This document shows positions 42,141-53,150 of a stretch of DNA of 64,000 nt, piece after piece. The notes beneath the pieces are model-generated. The model saw only the letters and a list, made by a program, of their open reading frames with translations, did no database searches and was not told the origin of the DNA. The position numbers and the translations under genes are program-made. This DNA is from Marvania coccoides. Its lineage: Eukaryota; Chlorophyta; Trebouxiophyceae; Chlorellales; Chlorellaceae. Within the stretch, counting starts at the first letter, position 1. Every line of letters begins with the position of its first letter. The stretch is from NCBI GenBank assembly GCA_963854735.1, contig OY978098.1, positions 806,001 through 870,000 of the forward strand, in the 5' to 3' direction.

Positions 42141-43031
42141 GTTTCGACGGTGATGCGGCTGGTGACCGGCGTTGATGATAAACGATTCAGTACCACCCCA
42201 GATGTGCGTGAACGTGATTTCTGCTGGCTATCCTGACTGGAGTGTGATTCCGATACCATGCCCTGGGCTAGAACAGGCTCTGCTGGCGGTGTGGTGCCGG
42301 CCGACTTCCGCTGAGGACCTGCCGCAGATGTTCAGAAGGCTAGAGAGTGACGTGTCCGACATCCATGCCCAACATCCGCAAATCGACGCGCCGCCTTGCC
42401 ACAGTAAGACAGTTCCCCTCCCATCCGTGGGTTCACCCTCAGATACTGTGGACCACGCTGTTTCTTTTGGCGGTTGGGTTTTCTATCATTTCAACATAAA
42501 CACATTAATTTATTATTTCTGCTTGCACTTCGGTGCCAGTCTGCTATGGGGCATTATTTGCCCTTTTGTGCTGACTTGAAACCATGTAATGCATGCTGTA
42601 TGCATGCCGCTGCCGGGTATCTTAAAAAGGTTTAATGCAGGCATATTAAAAACTTGGGAATGAAAAATATAGCATGAATGCATTTGCTTCAATGGATGGA
42701 AAACTAGCTTGCAGTGCATTCAACCCCACTAAGAGTAATCAGGGTTTTGCCGAAAATTTATCGACAATGAAAAAAAAACATTTAGAAGGGGGGAACGCCG
42801 ACTGAAATGCCGACCAAGGGAGAACAAAAACTATATTTTATTGCGGCAATTGTGAGATGCTGAAGGAAAAAGGTGAATAGTTCAAAATAAAGAAGTAAAT
42901 TTTCCAATACATAAAAAGATGAAAAGCTCCATGTTTAAGTAGGTTTCTTCGTTTCTTTTAATATACTCTATTATTTATTAGCAGTGTGCCAGCTAATTCC
43001 TTAAGCGCTGGCAACCAAGAAGCGAAGCAGC
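42141..43031. other. Spacer without supportable gene
   Basis: The 135-codon ORF at 42172-42579 has no recognised motif and ends in AT-rich sequence. The rest up to the bestrophin stop codon is AT-rich. Confidence 0.35.
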
Positions 43032-45443
43032 TCAGCACATTTTATCGCCCGAGGTCGGCACTGCCAGCGAGTTTCCCTCCTCGTCGAACCCTGCGACGAG
43101 CATGAACTCGGTGAGCAGATCCAGCGTGTCCCGAGCGATGAGGTCCAGGGGGAGGTCGTTGTAGTCGCTGCCAAAGGGCATTTCTACCTCCACGGCCGAC
43201 TCCTCGACGCCCATCACGCCGTAACCCACAAACAGGCACAGAATCATCGAGTACCTGCGAAAAAACGTTTGTGGCAATGGGAGTTAACACTCAGCTTCCT
43301 CACCCACACCATCCTCCGGAAGAAGATTATACGTGGTTTGGTAAACAAAATACAGCCCTTTGCTCTCCTCAAGAACAACATGCTTCTTACCAGCCGTAGC
43401 TCGCGACAAAGGTCCAGGGCAGCAGCGCCAGCCAGATGAAGAGGAAAGACCTCAGGTGAGAAAGGTACTGCAAGGAAGAAAAAGAGAAGAGGAGTAAGAA
43501 AAGTCGTCAGGATTCGAGAGTTGACTCCGCACAGAAGGGAAGGGGAGGAAGAGGCAACAAAAAACCACACAGTAGAGAAGCAAGCTTTGGGACTGTGAAA
43601 CATGTATGAACGCTTCAATCTTTGTAGCGTTTGAAAATCTCGCAAGAATAACAACACAAGTGCCCAAAAGTTGTGTTCACGCTCAGAAGTGCAAGTTGAA
43701 GATTCCCTCAAAAAGGTCCTGCCGCCCGCCGTACAAAATGCCCGCCGCGTACAAATTGGATCCTCAAACTTTCGCATTGTATCATCTTCTTTCCAGCCGC
43801 CCGCAGACAGGTATCCTTTGAAAATTATCCCGCCAAACCCTCATTTGAGAAAACAAAACCCTGTAAATTTTAATAAATGGCCAACTCACGGCGAAAGGCA
43901 TGGGCGTCCGCATTATCCTCCAGCATGCCGTGTAGGAGTTCAAGATGCCGTAGACCGCTGCGCACAGAAAAACAGCCATTCTTGTTTAGTTAATGGTCGC
44001 CAAATAAAGTGGTTATAGCCCAAACAAATGATTTGCAAATAATATAAATAAATGCTTAAACAGTACAATTTCCCGCTGACCGACCTTTCATCACTTCTTC
44101 GCAGGCCTTGGTCGCCGTTTTGCCGGTCTGGTCGATCTTCACAGCCAGCTTGTTGTACCGGTACAGGCACCACTGGAACTTGTCGTGCCTGTCGGCAATT
44201 TCGACCCACAGCTCCGTCGGCATGACTCGCTCAAGCAGGGTGAAATCCTGCAGCGCAAAAGCAAAGGGGCAGCGATTGAGGAAGCGGTATGAAAACCTGT
44301 CATTGTAATCCCCCCGTGGTTGATAACAATCCAATAAAAAAACTCAGTAGATATGCCCCAAGATTGGAAGCAAACCAACAACCGACTCAAAAGCCGGCTG
44401 AAGAACAGACAACGTTGGCTTCGTAAAAGACGGGATTGTCTGAAATATTCTCAATCACTCTGGCCTGGCGAAGAGAGCAGACCGGAAAGAAGCTAAACAC
44501 AAAAGGCATGAAAGATGGTATCAACAGCAGCATCCATTTTTCCTGCTAACCCCCTGGCCAAAACTTAGCGTTGCATGTGTGGATAGCAACACATCAATGA
44601 AAGGAAACCCTAGCTGGGAATATCACTCTCTGATAGTACTAATTACGCTTTTTTCTAGGACAAAAAAATTTGACAACTCTTCCCTTTCGTACTCAAAAGA
44701 AAAAAACTTGCCGCGACTCTGCGAGAGGCGCGCAACTGCTGCTTGGCGGTGAACATGGCTGCAAACAGCCACCACAGCAGCTCCATCGCATGGGGCATGG
44801 GCGTGACTGAAGCCACCTGGCGGGCAGCGTTGCTCACAAACCCACACAGGTCGTAAAATTTGGTGGCTCCATCGTACCTGCACACCGACAGGTAAATATA
44901 TAATTCACGGTGTCAACAAAATTTATTAGGCGCGAAAAGAATGCATCAAAATAAAATTTGTATTTGGGACAACTAGTTAACTTGCCACCGCTGGTAACTG
45001 GCGTTGTTCCTAAACGTGAGCACCAGGAAGACGGCGAGGCCCAGCACCTGCGACACGTCTTTGAGCTCCGGCTTCATCGTCTTCAGGCTGTCCAGGTCGC
45101 CGGCGTCGGCCATGTACTCTGTTCCGAAAACGATGACAGCGGAGCAGTACACGGCGTAGAAAATGAGGGGGAGGAGGGGGAAAGGTCGGCCTTTCATCGA
45201 CAGCAAGGTGTAGAGCCAGTAGGCGGAGATGTTGGAGAAAAAGCCCGGGTCCTTGGCCCTTCTCAGGCGCAACGCCTCTGTTGCCTCGCCGCCGACGTTA
45301 GTGTTTAGCAGCTCGTTCATGAACTTGGTCATCTCCCGACGGTGGACCTCCAGATCGCTCTGGCTCTCCTTGAGCGCGCGGGAGCCCCCAGGGGTGCCGT
45401 CTTGCTGCGGGTGATCATTGGAGGAAGATGTTTTCTCCGACAT
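43032..45443 (-). CDS. Bestrophin-type anion channel
   Basis: Protein of 402 aa from exons 45443..44986, 44877..44712, 44464..44411, 44247..44085, 43957..43890, 43467..43391 and 43254..43032. Family features are FLVLTFRNNASYQRWYDG, several hydrophobic helices (LPLIFYAVYCSAVIVFG, FLFIWLALLPWTFVASYGW, YSMILCLFVGYGVMGVEE) and the acidic end MPFGSDYNDLPLD, which matches the bestrophin calcium-clasp region. Algal bestrophins conduct chloride or bicarbonate, some in thylakoids; the location here is not evident. Intron 1 has a GC donor (GTG|GCAAGT) and rebuilds RWYDG. The exon 2 donor is GC at 44711 or GT six bases earlier. Exon 3 (54 bp, phase 0-0) lies inside a copy of repeat R1, and its donor could be three bases inward. 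Confidence 0.9.
44370..44478 (-). repeat. Dispersed repeat family R1, copy 3 (contains bestrophin exon 3)
   Basis: Read on the minus strand, TTCGCCAGGCCAGAGTGATT ... GTTGTCTG ... TTCTTCAGCCGGCTTTTGAG lines up in order with the plus-strand copies at 25381 and 50194. The match spans the acceptor, all of exon 3 and the start of the following intron. Confidence 0.75.
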
Positions 45444-46519
45444 GGCTGAAATGGCTGTTTGCGCGACTCCGTGCGTTATTAATACGTCCAAAGTGTTGCC
45501 GAAAGCTCTAATTCCTCAAAAAGTCTCAAGGATTGCGTTAGTTAAAGCAATTCTGCGATACAACCACTACGCAACGCCGCCAAGATAAGCTGAGCCGAGC
45601 CGACGGCAGGCCCGCACCGTAGACAATTGATTCTAGATTTGAAACAAAGAGAAAAAATAGCTTTTTCTGCAGCTGCCGATCGCCATCTGCGGCTAAATTT
45701 CTTCATATATTTTCAAGGAAAGAAAATGGTGGCGCCTTTGACTTTCTTTTTAACTGTCTTTATGATTTATTTGAAGGATTCTCGAGGGAATCAAGCGGCA
45801 TGGCAAATTCTCTTCAAGGGCTTCAGGGGTCGCGCAGGGCCTGCGCGTTTGCGTAGTTTTTTTTCTTTCCATGTGCCCAGTGCACTCCGAGGATAATTAA
45901 GCTCGTCTTGTTTTTCGAAAATCAAAGAGTTCACAGGGGAAGTTATTATAGTTAAAGAGTTCACAGGGGAAGTCTCAAATTGGATCCCCAAACCCTCGCA
46001 TTGTATCAGCTGTCCCGCCGGCCCCGAGCATGTCTCTCTCTGATACAGCCTATAGCGTTCAGAGAACACCCTACCGCCTTCACTTCCAAATCAAAAGATA
46101 ATATCTAACGGGCAAAAGTCAAACTATGCAATCAAATCGAACCTTCCGGCCCCTAGCAAAAAAATGCCCGTAAGAAAAAGGAAAAACACTATGTCTGCCA
46201 GGGAGTAAAAGTATTCGCATTTCTTCCAGCTGGATAGCGATGCTTTTAGACCGAGAGGTCGGCTTTTTCTCTACTGAATACTTGTCGCAGCAATAAAGCT
46301 GAGCCTCGCGTGCGTCCCAGTTGCTGCATGCCCTTTCTTTCCTACGCAGCCCCTACAGATGTCTTGGTCCTTACTGATAAGCTGGTTATGAAGAATGCGA
46401 CGATGTTAATTTGCAAGTGCAAGTATTAAATCCTCGCACCGCCAAGCAAAGGTCTTCGCATCAGAGAGGCAGGTAACTCTTTCTGCAATGGATCAGAAAA
46501 CCGCATGCCCTGCCCTCCG
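45444..46519. other. Repeat-containing spacer, 1.08 kb
   Basis: No gene was recognised. It holds an R2 copy (45855-45905), a 20-bp direct repeat around AAGAGTTCACAGGGGAAGT (45925-45972) and a block near 45974-46010 also found in a bestrophin intron (43752-43790). Confidence 0.5.
45855..45905 (+). repeat. Dispersed repeat family R2, copy 3
   Basis: Reads ATGTGCCCAGTGCACTCCG then AGGATAATTAAGCTCG. It is the clearest copy together with 50905-50950. Confidence 0.65.
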
Positions 46520-47829
46520 TCAGCTACTCCCCTCCGCCATAATCTCCACCAACTCTGCCGCTACCTGCTTAAAGGGGTCTGCACATGGCAACACATATGG
46601 AAATTTAATAATTTAAATGAAAAATACAAAACCAATACAGTAATAAACAGGCAGCGTGTCTCACCATCGTGCTGCAGGCGGGGAGGACGTGCTGCACCTG
46701 ACGCTGCTCCTGCTGCTGCCTTTTTTCCTCCTCCTTCTCCCGCCTCTACCACTTTAGCTTGCCCCTTCCCCTTCCCCTTCCCATCCTGCCGCTTCCTCCC
46801 CTTCGCATCGGCGGATTTAGGACGCTCCAGAAAGGTATAGTGCGCGGCAGCCATGCTGGGGCATACCCTGATGCGCGACTGCTCCTGCTGTGCCGCTGCC
46901 GCCAGCGCAGCACCGCCACCCTGCGGACGCTCGGACGCCGTGGCCGCCATCGCCTCCACCATCGCCTCCGCCTCTCCCCTCTCCCTTCCACCCGCTGCCA
47001 TTTCTTCCAAGGCAGCTCCCCCACTGCCGCTCGCCCAGCCCCCGCCGCCCACTCCTTCCTCCTCCATCAACACCCGCCTCCCCAACAAATCCACAGTCAC
47101 CGTCAACCGCCGCCGCGCTGCCTCCGCTGCCGCCTCCTCCGCCGCCTGCCGCGCCTTCAGCTCAGCGCGCTCTTCGTCAGACAGCCAGGCGTTAGAGTCG
47201 ATCGCAAAGTAGTCGCTCTGGTCGTCCAACACAGTGGTGCGCTTGGCAGAGTGCCGGTCAAACTGCACCAGGCGGTCTCGCAGCGCCACGGCCGCCGCCG
47301 CCGCCGCGTCCAGCTCCCCTTCTGGCCGCGCGTCCCGCCGCAGACGCACCTGCAGCCCGCAAAAGGTGCAGACGCCGCCTGATGCCAAGAACGCCAGCGC
47401 ATCCCTCCCTGGCTGGCGGCAGTCGTAGACCTTGCCGCAGGCCAGGCAATTCACCACAGGACGATCTGCTTGAGAGGCCCTGCCGTCCGGCTGCTGCTGC
47501 TGCTTTTGCTTATTGCGCTTCACGGTGATCTTGACGTTGTCTCCCATGTAGAGCGCGGCATTGAGGTCGGCATCGCTGGGACCAGGCTGCTGCTGTTCTT
47601 GTGGCGGCGCAACTGCTGCTGCCGGCTGCGCGGGGAACTTTGTCGTGGCGTAGGCCTCGATGGCCTTGCGGGCGTCCACATTGGAGGTCTCGATGAAGTC
47701 CTTGACGATGCCGTCAACCTCTGCGCGGGATTTTGCGCCAGCAATGGCTCCCACAACGCCGTCAACGACGGAAGCGTCCCAGTCCGGCAGCAGCGAGGAC
47801 AGCTGGGAGCGCAGCCTCTGCTCCGTCAT
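46520..47829 (-). CDS. TRIP4: TRIP4/ASC-1 transcription coactivator, ASCC subunit
   Basis: Protein of 407 aa from exons 47829..46665 and 46578..46520. The C2HC5-type zinc finger is intact: VNCLACGKVYDCRQPGRDAL and GGVCTFCGLQVRL. The downstream signature RLVQFDRHSAKRTTVLDDQS and YFAIDSNAWLSDEERAELK is diagnostic for TRIP4. TRIP4 is part of the ASC-1 complex used in transcription coactivation and in rescue of stalled ribosomes. Reading through the donor at 46664 would add a false hydrophobic tail, while splicing gives a short acidic-helical end (DPFKQVAAELVEIMAEGSS). The C-terminal AS CH domain of animal TRIP4 is not present, so this is a short form. Confidence 0.92.
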
Positions 47830-48202
47830 GCTGCCAAGAAATGCCGATGCAATGGGCGTAAGAAATCAAGGAGCAGCAAGCCAGAAGCCCGCGCCAAAGG
47901 ATTGAAATAATTTCGAGATTAGTTTGGGTACCTCATGACGCAAAAGCGAGCTCATTGTAGGCATAGAATTCACGGTGCGCGATTCGTGTTTATTGTAACG
48001 CGTCCCTTTTCGTTCTTTGCCCCCAAAACTACTCGTCCGGAGAAGAAAACGGCTGCTTTAAAAAAACGATCCACTCAATTCTTGATGAACACAGCTGTTA
48101 ATTAATAATATAAATTAATTGTTAAAACCGTGCAGCGGGGGACTAGCGTGCCGCCCGTCATCTTGTCGTTGGGAGAAGGGTAAACATTTTGAGGAAGTAG
48201 AG
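47830..48202. promoter_or_regulatory. Divergent promoter region, TRIP4 / KH protein
   Basis: This 373-bp spacer between divergent start codons is AT-rich near 48100. No specific element was recognised. Confidence 0.35.
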
Positions 48203-49478
48203 ATGGAGGGAACAAGCGACGACATCGTCAATGGCGGTGTCGGCGATGTGCCGATGGATGGAGAAGAGAGAAATGAGGCTGTCCAGCAGCCAGAGGAGCC
48301 GCAGTCTGATGGCGAAGAGGCGGAGGCTGGGGCAGATGAGAACCAAGCGAGCGTCCACCAGGAGCGAGTCGTGGTAAGTGCATGGGGCTGTGCAGCACGA
48401 CATCGACACTGCACTCATTTCAGGGCTCTCAACCATCACACCGCTCCTCCAATTTTGACCAATTCGCAGGTCAAGTTTTTGATCCCAAATGTGGCTGCCG
48501 GCAGCATTATCGGCAAAGGGGGCGCCAACATCACGGAAATTCAGACCCAATCAGGGGCCCGGATGCAGGTGCGCGCCGCAATGCCCCCTCCAGCCATTAC
48601 CAGCCCATTTTTCGCTCCATACATCTTCCCCTCGCTCACTGTGTTCCTCCTCCAAACAAACCCTCGTGCAGCTCTCCAAGGCGGGTGAATACTACCCCGG
48701 CACCACCGACTCTCAGGACCGCATCCTGCTCGTGTCGGGCACCGTGGACCAGCTCCTCACAGCGCTGCACCTGGTGCTGAGCAAGCTCATGAGCGAGGCG
48801 TCCGCCCTGCGTGCCGTCCAAGCCAAGGAGGGCGACAAGCTGCAGCTGCGCATGCTGGTGCACACCCGGCTGTGCGGCACGCTCATCGGCAAGGGCGGCG
48901 CCACCATCCGCTCTTTCAACGAAGACAGCCACGCCGCGTTCAACATCTCGCCGCCGCCAACCATCTCGGGGCTCACCGAGCGGGTGGTGAAAATCTCGGG
49001 AGACCTGGACGGTCTCATGCGCGCGGTAGCTCTGGTAGTGACCAAGCTGTCAGAGAACCCTGACTACCACCTCCTCACAGATGCCAACTTGAGCTACTCT
49101 TCTCGAGTTGGCGGCGGTGGCAGCGGCATGGCGGCGATCGGCAGCAACGGCGGCAGCAACGGGGGAGGGGGAGGGGGGTACGGCGGCGGGGACCGACACA
49201 CAGCGCAGCAGCAGCACGGCGGTGGCGGCGGCGGGTATGGCGCTCATCACACATCGGTGACGCTGGCCATCCCTGAGGCGCGGGTGGGGACGGTGATTGG
49301 AAAGAACGGGGCTGTGGTGAACCAGATCAAGGACCTGGTGAAGGTGACGATCAAGATCAGCAGGCGGGGGGAGCATTTGCCGGGGACAACCGACCGGGCG
49401 TGCGAGATCACGGGGGCGCCAGAGTCGGTGGAGCTGGCGCAGCGGCTCATCATGCAGAAGATGGAGGGAGGGAGCTGA
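48203..49478 (+). CDS. Triple KH-domain RNA-binding protein (PCBP-like)
   Basis: Protein of 358 aa from exons 48203..48373, 48470..48568 and 48672..49478. The acidic N-terminus is followed by three KH domains with GxxG loops: IIGKGGANITEIQTQSGA, LIGKGGATIRSFNEDS and VIGKNGAVVNQIKDL. The last two are separated by a Gly-rich linker (GGGGGGYGGGD). This layout matches poly(C)-binding/hnRNP-K-like and plant KH proteins that control mRNA stability, splicing or translation. Both introns are GT-AG and phase 0. The exact RNA target is unknown. Confidence 0.92.
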
Positions 49479-50193
49479 GATGAGAGCGGAAAAAAAATTT
49501 GCTGAAGAGGGAGAGAGCGCGCGCGAGTTCAATAACAGTTTCAAACAAAACAAACAATTTATGTTTTCTGTCTGTTTCCTGTCTTTTCTATTTTGATTTT
49601 TTTAGCTGTGGGGGGGTGTGGCTCCCTGACTCCAGGCCCGTCTTTCCCAGCTACGCAACAAACAATAAAGGACTTAAATTTTCCTTTTCTTTTTATCTTT
49701 ATTTACTATTTTTTTCGGGCCTGGTTTTCTTTTATCGTGCACTCCTAAAGCCAATCCCGTCACGTGCCCCTTGTTTGTTTCTTCATAAGAAATAAACGCC
49801 CGTTAAGGCCCCATCAGCCTTGTCTTTAGGGGGTGTCTCTGTATTCATCCAAGGTTTTCGTCCTGCCGCCGACGGACAGCCGTTTTTTCATCCTTCCTTT
49901 TGGAGGTGTACTAGACACGATTGTCCAAACAGTCCGGCATTTCAATTTATTCGCCCCTTATTCACTGCTGCTGCCCCCTGCTGATGTTCATCGGCAGCGT
50001 GAGGGCGGCCTCTGCTGCTAATGTTTTAGTGAGAACGGAGCACAAAGATAAGATGGCTCTGGGTGCAACTGGAGGCGTGGGGGCATGAGCACGTTCGTGT
50101 TTAAAAAAAAGAAAGAAATTATGAAGGGAAAAAAACAGAGGAGACAACGCCAGATCTTTGGTGCCTTTCATGATACGCTTCTTTAAACGGGCT

Positions 50194-50313
50194 GTTCTCG
50201 TCGCCAGGCCAGAGTGATCGAACATTTTCCAAACCAAACGTTTTCTCTGAAGACTACGTTGCCTGCCGTGTTTCTTCAACCGGCTTTTTGAGTCGGACTC
50301 CGATCGGGTTTGC
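50194..50313 (+). repeat. Dispersed repeat family R1, copy 4
   Basis: The most complete intergenic copy, from TTCTCGTCGCCAGGCCAGAG through TTCTTCAACCGGC to GATCGGGTTTGC. Confidence 0.8.
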
Positions 50314-50586
50314 TTGATGGAAAGCTTCAAACGCTGGAAATCTGTCTCACTGAGTGGACAAGCCATGAAGAGTTTGGTTAAGAAATGAGATTGCCAGGGG
50401 CCAGCAGCATATGCCAGGTGTTTTTGCACAGGCTGTCAGCCCCAGACTGATTATTCCCTTCTGCCCCATCATTTTAGGCGTTGGTGTTTCTTCCCAAGAA
50501 GCCTCTTTGATAGAGCAGGTGAGAATATGGGGTGGGGTGGGTGGGCAGCCTTTTTTTGAGGCCACCGCTACTTGTCCACTGTGATT

Positions 50587-50808
50587 CTACTTTTGTTTCG
50601 AGGTGCTGTTTAAGGCTTTCCCAGGCCTTCTCTCCGACGCTGCACTTCTGGTCTTTCCAACCAGGGAGTTTCCAAACGCCAGGACGTCCTTACACAGCTT
50701 CACCTCAAAGTCCTCCATCGTCTCCTGAACTGCCAACCGCGCTTCTTCAGAGCACCTCAACGGCTCAGGTCCCGCGTCGTTTCCGATCTCCTTAATGATG
50801 CGGCGCAT
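50587..50808 (-). CDS. Short ORF with histone H3-like fold segment
   Basis: Predicted 73-aa ORF from ATG 50808. RRIIKEIGNDAG and LRCSEEARLAVQETMEDFEV align by eye with the histone H3 core (REIAQDF..., LRFQS..AVLALQEAAEAYLV), keeping Leu-Arg, Ala-Val-Gln-Glu and the following Leu and Asp. The usual H3 tail and the start of the fold are missing and an in-frame stop lies upstream, so it may be a fragment, or an exon spliced from further right. The C-terminal 25 residues do not match H3. A CENP-A-like or other histone-fold protein is possible. Confidence 0.4.
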   Translation of the reverse strand: MRRIIKEIGNDAGPEPLRCSEEARLAVQETMEDFEVKLCKDVLAFGNSLVGKTRSAASERRPGKALNSTSKQK

Positions 50809-50904
50809 GGCTCAGTGCGTGCGTCATGGACGATCAAACCAGCGAGTAGTGACAGGCACCGAGGCTGGCGTCCTCCCCCTGGGACTCTTTGCTTAAAAAC
50901 AAGG

Positions 50905-50950
50905 CGAGCTTAATTAATTATCCTCTGAGTACACTGGGCATATGAATAAT
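50905..50950 (-). repeat. Dispersed repeat family R2, copy 4
   Basis: The plus strand reads GCGAGCTTAATTAATTATCC then GAGTACACTGGGCATATGAA, the reverse complement of the 45855-45905 copy. Confidence 0.65.
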
Positions 50951-51696
50951 GACTCCACGACCACAGAGAATTTTATCTGGGCCTGCCTCACCCGCTTTCG
51001 CAGGCGCTGCAACCAACATGGCCCAGCATGTTTGTTTCTTCGCCCATCCCCGAACCCTGCTCTAAGCTAACTAACTAGCTACCTTCTTTGTTAAATTATC
51101 GAAGAAAAACCCTCTAGTTGTTACACCACCTCCAATATATTCCCATGCTCCTTAATAATGTACCAACAAAAAACCTGCCCTTCATATACTTTAGCCCCTT
51201 CCAAATACCGACAAATAGAAAATCTACGTTTAAAATGAACCATTGATTGGCGCAATACGTTGTCTAAACAATTTTATTATGTGTGTGTGTGTTTGTGGCG
51301 CACCTGCGGGGGTGTCAGAACGCACAGAAGAATCAAGAATGCTGGATTGACGAGTACATTGCCACGCCAAAAAAAAACCGATGAAAAACAGGGTGTGAGC
51401 AGCAACGTGTTGGAAGAAAAGTTGGAAGAAGGAAGTATGGGACCATTCGTTCATTCGTTCATTGGAATAGATGTTGTTGTGGTTGACGTTCCTATGCTGA
51501 CTGGTCGTGTTCAAGTGAGTAAGGCCGCGCCAAGGCGGCAAAAATGAGAGTGGGAAAAAGAGATAGTGTTCGGTGTATATGAGTATTTGCCACACTCAAT
51601 GGTGGGCCATGGGGGGGGGGGGGGATGTTTGTGTGGTGTAGTGAAGCACACCGTGCCGCTCAAAAATGAAAACCCCCGAGTTCAGTTATTTGATGA

Positions 51697-52943
51697 TCAT
51701 CGGTTCTCCGGCATGCCAACGAAATCTTCGGCGCTGTCGGCGTAGGGAGTGGCGCGGAAGGCGTCCCCGCTGCGCACAGCGTCCACCGCTTCGCGGACCG
51801 CCTCCTCGCTGGCGGCGGCCCCGCCTCCCACCCCTGCCATCGCACTGATGGCCCGGGCACGGTCCACCGCCGCTGCCGACCGAGCAGGCTGCTGCCGGGA
51901 GGCGCCGGCGGGCGTGTGCTGGGGGGTGTCAACCTGGGGGTCGTGCCCCAGCAGGCGCAGGTCCTCGTAGCCGTGCGCAAACGTGCATGAGGCGCCGCGA
52001 GCACAGTACCCGGTCTGCATGTATCGAATGCACAGCCGCGTCTTGAAGTACACCTGAGACTTGTTGCGCTGGTCGCCTGCCTGCTGCTGGTCTTGCTCCT
52101 GCAGCAGCTGCTGCTGTTGGTGTTGTTGCTGGAGCTGCATCGTGTGCTGCGGTTGCTGTTGCTGTTGCTGCTGCTGCTGCTGGTGTTCCCCCATTGCCGC
52201 CACCTCTTCTTTGCCGCCGTTTGCTTGGCGGCCTGGAGAGGGCGAGGGCGTCGGTTTCTGCAGCTGCTCCTGCACGCGCTGCTCCCTCTCCAGCTGTGCG
52301 AGCAGCTCTGGCGGGATGTAGCGCAGCTCGTGCTGGCCGTGAGCGTAGGTGCACTTGTCGCCAAAGGGGCAGTTGCCACCCCGCCATCTGCAGAGAAACA
52401 CACGAAAATGGTCAGAAACTGTTAAAAAGAAAAGGTTCTGAATACGGCCCTCTTTGTAGCACGGCCTAATGATGCAGCTCCCTCTCACTTGTTGCACAGC
52501 CTGGTCTTGAAAAACACGTTGCTGCCTCGGCCGCCGCGCGCTGACTCTGCCAGCATCTGCGTCAGCTGCGGCGTCATGCCCATGGGGGGCGGCGGCGGCA
52601 CTGGGACCATCGACGGCCCCTGCGCCATCATCATTCCGGGGTAGAGGCCGTACTGGGGTTGCATCATCATCTGCGGCATCATTCCCTGTATTCAAGAAGA
52701 GCGAGCGCGGATCTATTAGTACGTACATTTTAGGCTGCAGCAAGATCGAATCGAAAATTCTCATCGCGGGCCCGGACGGGTGGTACTGTGACAGCACAGC
52801 GTTCCGACACAGAGGATTTGATGTACCAGTGAGAATGCACGCAATAAAGGACTCGCCTGCGCCATCTCCGGCAGCCCAGGTGGAGGCATCATGAAAGGCC
52901 CGCCCGGGGGTAGCGGGAAGACCCGCTGCTGCTGTCGATCCAT
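51697..52943 (-). CDS. Tandem CCCH zinc-finger RNA-binding protein
   Basis: Protein of 324 aa from exons 52943..52857, 52685..52489 and 52387..51697. Two CCCH fingers are visible: FKTRLCNKWRGGNCPFGDKC with TYAH, rebuilt across intron 2, and FKTRLCIRYMQTGYCARGAS then CTFAH. Each is preceded by the FKTRLC lead-in typical of TTP-type fingers that bind AU-rich RNA. Between them lies a Gln-rich segment made of CAG repeats (52090-52190). Intron 1 has a GC donor (CAG|GCGAGT), and GT alternatives break the frame. It is likely a cytoplasmic mRNA-decay or translation regulator (family inference). Confidence 0.9.
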
Positions 52944-53150
52944 GTGCCAGGTTTTGTAGAGCACAGGGTGTAAATATTGGCAAGGGTGGGGCCCGAAAAT
53001 TTCAGCAAATGAGGAAAATAAGCGCCACCTCGTGTGCTTTCTTTTGCGACGAAATCTGCTTGCGATCGGCATGTTTTCTGACACAGCGGGAGGAAGCGCA
53101 CAAACTTACCACGTCTCTTCACTCAACACCCGAATCAAAACTCAGGCAGG
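52944..53150. promoter_or_regulatory. Bidirectional promoter, CCCH protein / PsaG
   Basis: Only 207 bp separate the two divergent start codons, so the promoters must overlap or be shared. No light-response motif was confidently seen. Confidence 0.4.

Larger units (their letters stand above)
49479..51696. other. Repeat-rich gap of 2.2 kb
   Basis: It contains R1 copy 4 (50194-50313), R2 copy 4 (50905-50950) and the H3-like ORF (50587-50808). Other ORFs here have no motif support. G-runs and TG repeats lie near 51280 and 51610. Confidence 0.5.

Noticed and set aside
42172..42579. 135-codon ORF after the retrotransposon
   Set aside because: No family, no splice partners and an AT-rich hydrophobic end. 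Probably chance or element remnant.
46561..46664. Hydrophobic C-terminal tail on TRIP4
   Set aside because: It arises from reading into the intron. The GTGAGA donor and downstream exon give a normal hydrophilic end.
49050..49553. 167-codon minus-strand ORF over the KH gene
   Set aside because: It lies antisense to KH3 and the Gly-rich linker and is low-complexity.
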